Source: Larix kaempferi (taxonomy: Eukaryota; Streptophyta; Pinopsida; Pinales; Pinaceae). Taken from it: DNA of 64,000 nucleotides. The notes below the pieces were generated by a model that saw only the letters and a program-made list of their open reading frames with translations, was not told the origin of the DNA and made no database searches. The stretch lies in NCBI GenBank assembly GCA_027924585.1, contig BSBM01000361.1, forward strand, positions 66,314,001-66,378,000. The letters are read 5' to 3'. Made by a program: the position numbers and the translations under genes. Positions 56,216 through 64,000 of the stretch are shown here, in pieces (within the stretch, counting starts at the first letter, position 1; every line of letters starts with the position of its first letter).

Positions 56216-56863
56216 TGTTGGGGATTTATTTCCCTAAACAGTACCTAGGAAACTAAGGGTTATTGTTGAGATGATAAGTAAAGAGTAGATTGTGAGCAAT
56301 ATAAAGAAGATCGGTGATAGAAGTAAGAGAAGTATTCCTTGTGAAATTGTTATCATCATTTTTAAGGGTGGCAGTGTGGAGAAGAGTTGAGAATTGAAAT
56401 TATTCAGTCGGAGCTAACATATATGGTGTTCTAGCATCCTATTAGTGGTAGATGATAAATTTAAGAGGTTGTAGCCTCTTAGCAGTTGTAGTTGGAAGAC
56501 ATCAGGGTGTTGTAGCATCCTATCAGTAGTAGTTGATAAACTCAAGAGGTTGTAGCCTCTCTCCAATTGTAGCTGGAACATTTAATGGCGATGAAACACT
56601 TTTCATTGAATGCAATCTTGTATAAGCAAAACATTTTGTGGTGGTCTCAACGTAAATATTGGTGTTCATGTGTTTGGATTCTCTTGTTTATGTTGCATTA
56701 AGCATTTGTGTTTTAAAGATAAGATAAACATAAGTTGGAGTGGTTATAAGCTAAAGTAATGAAGTTGGAATTGAAAAGAGAATAAAACTAAAAGTGTGGA
56801 ACACTGATTACCCCCACCCCCTTCTTAGTGTTCTTGTTGTGTTCTACATTGTATATTCCAACA
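56216..56863 (+). repeat. Solo LTR, copia-like
   Basis: 648 bp from 'tgttggggatttatttccc' to 'gtatattccaaca', with perfect 6-bp inverted ends (tgttgg/ccaaca) and a C-rich block 'acccccacccccttcttag' near the end, as in SIRE-type copia LTRs. It holds an 81-bp tandem pair (56426 and 56507, 'gtagcatcctat', 'aagaggttgtagcctct'). No target duplication: left flank 'agagt', right flank 'ctcct'. Confidence 0.55.
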
Positions 56864-57148
56864 CTCCTAGGGTTAGGTTTTTGGATGTTTAAATTTTTTT
56901 CCCTCATGCCTATGATAAAAAGGAATTTCAACCTCCTGTTGAAATCAACTTGTCACGAATGAACTTAGCCACCACATATCTTATCAAGATATAGCTACCA
57001 CCATTCTAGTTGCTTTTATTTTACAGTTTGTTTTGTTTCATTCATTTAATATAATCTGATTTTATTGTATCACTACTTTCCTTGCAATATATTTGTGTCT
57101 ATGGTTCTATATATGCTCTTTAATTTCGTTCTCACATAAATCTGATTA
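56864..57148 (+). repeat. Element J 5' LTR
   Basis: Direct repeat of 60997-61280 over about 285 bp: 'ctcctagggttaggttttt', 'ccctcatgc.tatgataaaa', 'ttttattttacagt', ending 'cataaatctgatta'. The primer site follows after one base. Confidence 0.85.
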
Positions 57149-57149
57149 G

Positions 57150-57161
57150 TGGTATTAGAGC
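57150..57161 (+). other. Element J primer-binding site
   Basis: 'tggtattagagc', one change from the initiator-methionine tRNA site TGGTATCAGAGC. Confidence 0.8.
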
Positions 57162-57279
57162 AGGATGTTATTTCTTTATTTCTCTTTGCATGCCCTTGAC
57201 GAGGTCAAGATATAGACAGTTGTGTCTTGAACTAGTTGAACTTCAGAAAGACCGCTCTTGGCGGCCTAAACCTCCTCCC

Positions 57280-58640
57280 ATGGCCGAGTAAAAGAGATAA
57301 GACAAAGCATGAGATCCTATCAAGTTGTTTCTCGAGGAATCCCTCATGCATAAAATGAATGAGATGATGGACAATTTCTCCCAAATCCTTCAACGAATGC
57401 CAATAACAACAGAGGGATAATAAAGGAATCACTTTGGATGAGACACACCCTTCAAGGTACAAGTTAACTTTAATATTCTTTTATTTGAAGGCTATATCAA
57501 TGTTGATTTCCTAGATAAGTGGTTGAGTTTTCTATAAGGGTATTTCTCCGTCCACAATTTTTTCGACAGGTAAATGATCACCTTTGCGCTCCTCAAGGCT
57601 ATCCCCCCATATCAAAAATTGGTGGAAAAATTATTGTGAGAAAAGATTAACAAATGAGTCTAAAATGTTTGAGTTCAATCCCAATCGGGCCTTTTTTATA
57701 GATGTCGTTAATGAACAATAATAACCTGTGAGAAACTATGACGACCAATACACAAAATGGACCATTCTGCATCAAGAGAAGGACCAAGCAGTGAAGGAGT
57801 GCACCAACAAATTTCATACCTTGTGCACAAAGCTGGGTATCAAAGACTTTGAGTGGCATCTGCTTCTAAAACATCACAGTGGCCTGCATCCATACATCCA
57901 AACAAATATGGAATTCCTAAGCATTACTTCACTGGGGGCCACTTATCAGTATGTTGTCAAAAAGAGCATAAATTTCAACAAAAGAATAAGAGATATTTTG
58001 GGCCAGAAAACTTGTCGCAACAGAAGCATGGAAAAGGAATCCCAGAGTCACAAAACAAAGGACAACGCAAGGATCACCAACCTCAAGAAAACCTGTCCAA
58101 GAAGGGTAATGGGAAGGTGAAGAACATAATAGGATCGAGCCTATTCTTTACATATGATTATTTGGTACCATATTCAATTCTTTAGGCTTCTATTAAATCT
58201 AAAAAGAAAAGATGTAATTCACAAGGGTTATGGAGGGGTGGATTGTGTGGAAGTAGGGGGTCCACTCATAGGAGCCGTCCTGTTTTCTCTCAATGGATAC
58301 AAAACACTCATGCTCTAGCTCCTAGTGAAACAACCCATTAAATGAATATTTACGATAAATATAGTTTGTTTCTGTATCTTCATATTATTCCTCTGAATAA
58401 ATTGAGAGTGAGTAAACAAAAATATATGCATAAATGATATATCTCATCTATGCATAGGAAACCGGAAAGTGGTACGAGTTCAACAAAATACCCTGGCACA
58501 ACACTGATGAATGTCACTCAAAGCAGTCATTGGTGGACGAGATCAAAGCTTTAGAATTAGATCTCGGTTTCGACTCCGATTCAGACGTCACAATCGCAAA
58601 CAAGGGGAAGTAGATCATTGATGTAGAACCCAATGTCACC
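57280..58640 (+). pseudogene. gag: Element J gag, degraded
   Basis: From the ATG at 57280 pieces of a gypsy Gag are seen in shifting frames: FEGYINVDFLDKWLSFL, NFFDRxMITFALLKAIPPY, then 57728-58120 (KWTILHQEKDQAVKECTNKF, LHPYIQTNMEF), a basic region with KQHGKGIPESQNKG and, at about 58460, KWYEFNKIPWHNTDECHSKQ, the short H/C-containing end typical of this family. At least six stops or shifts occur. Confidence 0.65.
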
Positions 58641-58939
58641 ATCACTACCACACAGATTCAACTAGAGGAACTAGAAGGGTCGAAGGTAGACGAGTGCCTC
58701 TTCCATTCACAAATGTGGGTGAAGGAAATCTCCCTACAATTTGTTGTAAAAACAGCAGCCAAAAGAACATGATCTCAACAGAAGTCATCAAGAGATTGGA
58801 GCGACCAACAACACCACACCCGCAACCATACGCCATTAGTTGGCTAAGCCAAGGACAAGGTATATGTGTCAGTTATTAACGTCATTTACCATACGACATC
58901 AAACCTTTCAAAGACGAGGTACTGTGTGATGTGGCCCCA
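58641..58939 (+). pseudogene. pro: Element J protease, first part, cut by a solo LTR
   Basis: The blocks FHSQMWVKEISLQFVV, STEVIKRLERPTTPHPQPYA and then HLPYDIKPFKDEVLCDVAP are characteristic of one gypsy protease family. The active-site D-S/T-G lies in a damaged stretch (about 58735-58760, VKTAA). The protein continues at 60018 with LEFCDVFLGQPY-like sequence. Confidence 0.75.
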
Positions 58940-60017
58940 TGATAAAATATGAACTTACACTCTATTCAAACACTTAACACACTCTGATAATAGTCTTCAA
59001 TAGTCATAAAACCCAACACATATCACATGAATATAAATTTCATGTCTTTGTAAGCTGATATATTGTAACTAAGTAAAGTTTGCAGCAAAATAAACAAAGA
59101 ACAATAGTCTGTAATAAACATTTTGACACAGGAAATTTGGTTAATGACCTTGGAAAAACCCCCTACGAGGAAAACCAATCACAAGAGAGAGTATTTTATT
59201 ATTTCTAGAGCCCACAGAAGATGGCATTATAGAAGATATTTTCCAGCATTAAATACATCAACTTATCTTGGAAACTATGCCCAAGCTGCTTCTTGAATTA
59301 TGAACCAGAATTTCATACATTGTACGATAGTCACATCAGTAAATGTTGTACGAACAATTCTTGTGATGTGTGCAGACTTCCTATAGGTGATGGACTGAAT
59401 TGTAATATGTGCAGACTTCCTATAGGTGATGGACTGAATTGTAATATGTGCAGACTTCCTGTAGGTGATGGACTAAATTGTAATGTGTGCAGACTTCATG
59501 TAGGTGATAGCCTCAATTTCTATCCACATGATTGTTGTACGACCCTCACAAAATTGTACAATACAACTGCATTAAATGCTAGTACTCTTGCCTTGATTTG
59601 CATGCCCTTTATCTCCTTGAAAGGCGTTCCCACACTACTGCAAATACTCTCTGTCTTCTTTATCTCTCTCTCTTCTCCCTTGAAAATTGTGTCTCTCACA
59701 CTTGTGCTCCACTCTCCAAACCACTCTCTTGGAATTGTGTCTAAACTCTCCCAGAAATTCTCCTTTTAAGTGTGAGACTGACTTTGTCTCTTCACCTCCC
59801 AAGTGACTTTATCTCTTCCTTCCTGAGTGACTCATCACGTTCCATGGGTGAGACAAATTACACTTTTATGGAATAAAATCATTTTCACTCACACTTTAAT
59901 AAATACTCACATTTAGTTTATAACATTAAGTAAATGTCTAGGAGAGTCACCTAGGTCCTTTCTACATGCCTAAACACCAAGCAATGTAGAAGACCTTCCT
60001 CGTTACAAATTTCAACA
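58940..60017 (-). repeat. Solo LTR of a copia-type element inserted in element J
   Basis: 1078 bp with ends tgat...aaca, flanked by a perfect 5-bp target duplication 'cccca' (58935-58939 and 60018-60022). Read on the minus strand it begins 'tgttgaaatttgtaacgagg' and has 'gttttcctcgtagggggttt' (about 59160-59180), a block typical near the ends of SIRE-like copia LTRs. There is no internal region, so it is a solo LTR left by recombination between two LTRs. Confidence 0.85.
59370..59525. repeat. 39-bp minisatellite, four units
   Basis: 'gtgcagacttcctataggtg' starts at 59370, 59409, 59448 and 59487, exactly 39 bp apart, with few changes. As the period is a multiple of three, it creates an apparent repeat protein (CRLPIGDGLNCNM) in an ORF at 59293-59769 that I do not consider a gene. 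Confidence 0.9.
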
Positions 60018-60565
60018 CCCCACTCGAATTTTGTGATGTTCTTTTAGGACAACCATATATGTGGAAGTGTCATGCTATGTATGTGTCACGACCTTGTAAT
60101 GTCATTGTCACTTTGGGAGGACAACTCTATCAGATACCAAAGACAATTACACCTACAACAATCTCTTTGACCTCAACCAAGCAGTGCAGGAAAATAATTT
60201 CCCGCACTAGGAAACTTTCCCTCTTCTTAATTGCCTTTGAAGGTGAACATCAGCTCATAGAGGCCTCCACAACCTCTGGCAGAGTCCCTCTACTCGGCAG
60301 AAACAAGCAGAACGCAAAGGCATTGTTGTCTCACCTATCCATGTACCTCTATGGTGCAAGGCCACGCATTCAAGGTGCTCCTCCAAAAAGAAATCATTCA
60401 GGCCGATTCAAACCAAGGATAATAAGGAAACCAAAATTTTTGAATGGGTCCAAAGCATCCATCAATAGAAATTGCATCCCTATCGGGATATCAAAGAAAG
60501 ACATCATTTTCACCTTAGCAACTACCTCATCACGAGGTCAACTCAACACACAGTTCGACATATGA
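60018..60565 (+). pseudogene. Element J protease, second part, and following region
   Basis: PLEFCDVLLGQPY, MWKCHAMYVSRPCNVIVTLG and GQLYQIPKT continue the protease after the solo LTR. An open frame (60059-60565) then runs through a Thr/Ser- and Lys-rich segment without RT motifs. Beyond it, 60565-60996 has a degenerate repeated phrase 'ttccact.gctcaaaaca' at about 60650 and 60750 and no recognisable domain up to the 3' LTR. Confidence 0.7.
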
Positions 60566-60996
60566 TAAGGGACTCGACGCAATGGAGACCATTGCTTCTT
60601 AAGAGGGAAGTATTGATCCATATGAGTATCGGTGGCTATCCACTTATTCCACTTGCTCAAAACAAATTTTCTAGCTTGGCAGTTTTTATGAGTTTTCGGG
60701 TTAGCGAATTGGTCCAAATGGATATCAAGAGGCAGTCACATATTCCACTAGCTCAAAACATTTTTTTTAGTCAGGTTGTTTTTCTGATTTTTTGGACCCA
60801 AAACTTTTAGGGCCATTTTAAGGCCTTAAACAAGATTTTTTGGCGATGTAGCAATCCAAAATGTGTTCTTCTCAACTAGTCCTTTTCAACGAGCTATCGA
60901 GCACCCTAAACAAAGATCGTATGCAAACGTTATGCCCTTAAGAAGTTTCCACCTCAACTAACCACCTCGGGACCCTCAAATCTTTTTACGGGTCAT

Positions 60997-61280
60997 CTCC
61001 TAGGGTTAGGTTTTTGGATGTTTAGAGTTTTTTCCCTCATGCTTATGATAAAAAACCCGTTGACCTCCTTTTGTAATCAGCTTGTCACAAATGATCATAG
61101 CCACCACATCTCTTCTCAGAGATATAACTACCATCATTCTAGCTATTTTTATTTTACAGTCTGTTCTATTTCATTCATTTGATTGAATATAAGTTTATTG
61201 TATCACTATGCTCCTTGTAATATATCTGTTTATGTGGTTCTATATATGATATTTCAGTTCATTCACATAAATCCGAATCA
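60997..61280 (+). repeat. Element J 3' LTR
   Basis: 284 bp, 'ctcctagggttagg' to 'aaatccgaatca'. Right flank 'gttgg'. It is clearly diverged from the 5' copy by many substitutions. Confidence 0.85.
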
Positions 61281-61950
61281 GTTGGTCTTTAGATGTGATA
61301 TTTTTTCTTTGTAATCGATGTGTTAGTAATCCTTCTTGGAGAGGGATTGAAAGGACCCAAGAGGAACCATAGGGGAAAAATTTAGATCCAAACCAACCAT
61401 GGTAACCAAAGGAAGGAAACAAACCAACGAGATGTGCAAATCAACAAGGGTAAGTCTCTATTGTGAGAGAGTGATGTGGAATCAACGAGGCTAAGTCTCT
61501 ATTGTGAGAGAGTGATGGAGACAACAAATCCAAGTAGTCCAAGTGCTTCAGAAAAAGGTGGAGAGACGAGTAAAAAATCCAGTAGAGAGAGTATTGAGGC
61601 CCTTGTGAGAGATTTGGGAACCTATAATTAAGCAAATAGAGGACTATTTATAGATCAAAAAACACTACAAAGTTATTTAAGGTATGACAATTAGTCGTTG
61701 AAAAAAAATTGGGCTCTCCAATTATGCATCCTTCAAGTTTTTGTTCAAAATAGGATCTTTGGTCCACTAGTCCACAATAGACACACACACGTGTGTGTGG
61801 GGGGGCCTATACAAATACATATTGCATGCTAGAGATAGAGCAAGAAAGTGGGAGATCATCTTTGATCCTATCCACCCTTGTGTGTTCCCACAATATAAAT
61901 GAGGTTGAATCAAGGTAGATATAGTAGTTTTCTTCGAATAACCCAAACAT
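61281..61950. other. Intergenic stretch with a 43-bp tandem pair
   Basis: No gene. 'aagtctctattgtgagagag' occurs at about 61452 and 61491 in a tandem pair. A perfect palindrome 'cacacacacgtgtgtgtg' lies at about 61782-61799. Confidence 0.6.
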
Positions 61951-62780
61951 TAGAGAAATTTTAAAGTAAAAAATGGGTCTCAAAACAATAACATTGTACA
62001 ACAAAAATTACCAATAGGATTCAAGATGATGATGTCAACCATGGGAGATGAATCACCATTTTGGGGTAAAAAGGTAAAAAAGTGAAAAGGTGAAAAAACT
62101 ATTTTTTTCAACTCATATTTTCAACTTATCTCCCTATAAGTTCACTCAAATTTTGAGCATGAGCACTCGTTGAATGGGGAATTCAATTATGCATCCAACG
62201 AGTACCCACTCGACATACTTTTGATGGACCTCACTCCTTGGAAAACAAGAAATTCATGAAAAAACATGATGATGACATGAAAGTATGTTGACTGGGTACT
62301 CCTTGGATGCAAAATTGAATTCCCCTTCCAACAAGCGATCCTGCTCGAAATTTGAGTGAATTTATAGAGAGATAAATTGAAAATATGAGTTGGAAAAACA
62401 GTTTTTTACCTGTTCAGTTTTTTACCTTTTTACCCAAAAATGGTGATTCATCCCCCGTAGTTGACATCATCATCTGGAATCCTATTGGTGATTCTTGTTG
62501 TACACTATTATTGTTTTGAGTTCCAGGGAGCGGGGTCCATCAAAAGTATGTCAAGTGGGTACTTGTTGGATGCAGAATTGAATTCCCCATCCAACGAGTG
62601 ATCCTGTTCGAAATTTGAGTGAATTTACATGGAGATAAATTGAAAATACAAGTTGAAAAAGTAGTTTTCTTTTTTTTTTCCTCCAAAATTTGATGAGGTA
62701 TGCTAATATTATTTTATTATTTCCACTATTATTTTATATTTTTTCTTAGGAGGCCCATTTTCAACTTGAAAATTTCTCTA
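61951..62780. mobile_element. Second copy of element H (TIR element, MITE-like)
   Basis: 830 bp. Left end 'tagagaaattttaaagt', right end complement 'tagagaaattttcaagt', both followed by 'aaaatggg.ctc'. Inner blocks are shared with H at 16001-16496 and 30949-31215: 'actcaaattttgagc', 'gagcactcgttg', 'catccaacgagt', 'catacttttgatgg', 'gtccatcaaaagtatg'. The right half also repeats the left half in inverted order ('gatgatgatgtcaacc' against 'ggaatcctattggtgattct' region). No ORF for a transposase. Confidence 0.75.
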
Positions 62781-64000
62781 GTAAAGGGATAACCAAGGCC
62801 AAATAATGGTCTAGGAAAAGAACCCAAAGGGACTTTGCTTATGCACTAGACATCAAATGGTGAAAACACAATAACATGCATCTAGGCCTCGGCAAGGGAC
62901 TAACCAAGGAAAGACTACCAACACAAGTAATCTATCTTGAGAAGATGGTAGGACTCATGGTTGTTTTCAAGCATTAAATGTAAGGATGCACCAAGTGAAA
63001 AATCCATACACTACAACACTAATCTTTTAATCCTACAAAGGATTAACTCCACGATCTCTTGATCACAAAGAGAGCGAGCTTCTTCAACAAGAGTTCATAT
63101 TTCTCAAACATTGATTTATAATGCAATGGTGAACATATAAACATGGAGGGAGAACTTTCTTCACCCATATCATACCACATGCCAACCAACAAATAGTAAA
63201 ACACCCACAACTGACATAAACGTGGTTGATATCAACCAACTTAACCTCATCCATCCTAATGACACCTGAAACACGTCGATTATCTCACTTATATGTAAAC
63301 TCACATTATTATAGTCATCACATATTTCACCCAACGAGATTTAGTGTGACAACATTGACAAGTGACAAACACAATATAGGCACAATATGAACAAATAAAA
63401 AGTAGGAATTATCCAACAAACTGATCCATTGTTGGAAAAGTGCAAACTTGAAAGATTATAAATAACAAGAAAAATAGCTACAAAGCAGCTAAGTCCCTGC
63501 CTACGGTGAATCTATTGTTATGTATTGCTCTAGTAGCAGATTCACAGTTACTTCAAGCACATGTCCTTCACTATTGTCAATGCACATCTCTCCTCGCTGT
63601 TATCTAGTCAACGTCTTCCATGAATTAAAAAACTAGGTGCTTATCAAGTTAGCACCTTCCATGAAATCAAAAAATGATTTTCTATTTGAAATTTCTAACA
63701 TCTAAACATGCAAGTGCACCTTTGCTTGAATTTATTGCCTTCCCCTACATATTCATAACTAGAACCATGTTCGTAAACCTTTAAGACATAGCCAAAATAT
63801 TCGAATCACACGGAAAATCAAAATCATTGGTCCAAATGACTTATCGATCTAAAGTTGGAGGGCCAAAGCACCAAGGAACAATGTAGATAACTGGCGATTC
63901 TCCCAAAACATGACGATTAAGGCACTCTATGATGATGGACATGAAGAAATGGAAGCCCAATATTAAGTTAATTTTGGTTTTTCTCCTATTTGCATTAATC
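62781..64000. other. AT-rich sequence without recognised features
   Basis: I see no coding motif, LTR end or repeat array here. Possible TATA-like 'attataaataac' at about 63457 has no gene after it. Confidence 0.5.

Larger units (their letters stand above)
56864..61280 (+). mobile_element. Element J: gypsy relic with short LTRs, internally deleted
   Basis: LTRs of about 285 bp at 56864-57148 and 60997-61280 flank a primer site, a gag remnant and a protease; RT, RNase H and integrase are absent, so J has a large internal deletion. A solo LTR (58940-60017) sits inside the protease. The LTRs begin 'ctcctagggttagg' in both copies, which lacks the usual TG; the true start may be a few bases away. 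Confidence 0.75.

Noticed and set aside
59293-59769. 158-residue ORF with Cys-rich 13-residue repeats
   Set aside because: The repeats come from a 39-bp minisatellite inside a solo LTR; nothing else in the ORF looks coding.
61782-61799. Palindrome cacacacacgtgtgtgtg as regulatory hairpin or terminator
   Set aside because: Simple alternating repeat; no gene beside it.
1-64000. tRNA, rRNA or intact host genes
   Set aside because: No cloverleaf with conserved T-loop, no rRNA sequence, and no multi-exon frame outside the retroelements could be supported by eye.

Overview
The window looks like intergenic DNA from a large plant genome, most likely a gymnosperm (conifer, possibly yew-like). No intact host gene, tRNA or rRNA was found. 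Almost everything recognisable is decayed LTR retrotransposon (Ty3/gypsy and Ty1/copia), one L1-type LINE, and an about 0.8-kb terminal-inverted-repeat (TIR) element. All reading frames are broken by stops and frameshifts. Many stops look like CAG>TAG, CGA>TGA or TGG>TAG, as expected from deamination of methylated cytosine in silenced DNA. The gymnosperm assignment is inference from the kind of gypsy families present.

The layout is a nest that can be partly unpicked. The base layer is a Ty3/gypsy element (C, + strand), now in four pieces: 13269-16000 (gag, protease, start of RT), 31216-33150 (RT, RNase H, integrase start), 42501-43024 (integrase end) and 48962 to about 54000 (end of a second RNase H, an antisense gene, 3' region). 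C is broken by: element A (minus strand, LTR start at 13268, internal region filling the left side of the window), itself split by gypsy element B (6178-13023, complete with LTRs); the TIR element H (16001-31215), itself split by a second gypsy element D of the same family as C (16497-30948); a non-autonomous copia-like element F (33151-42500), itself split by a LINE (34352-40805); and a copia element G (43025-48961). Right of C lie LTR relics (54482-56863), a gypsy relic J (56864-61280) holding a solo LTR (58940-60017), and a second copy of H (61951-62780).

The most interesting biology is in C and D. D has the order gag, protease, two extra CCHC knuckles, RT, RNase H, integrase, then a SECOND RNase H domain downstream of integrase. 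It is followed by a gene on the opposite strand that resembles the plant mobile domain family, has a clear GT-AG intron and lies below its own antisense TATA box. C carries a diverged copy of the same antisense gene with the same exon boundary, so this gene is an old, conserved part of the family. Other notable items are F, whose main protein is not a recognised retrotransposon protein, and two short integrase-core patches dropped into unrelated elements (8331-8838 in B, about 50225-50505 in C).
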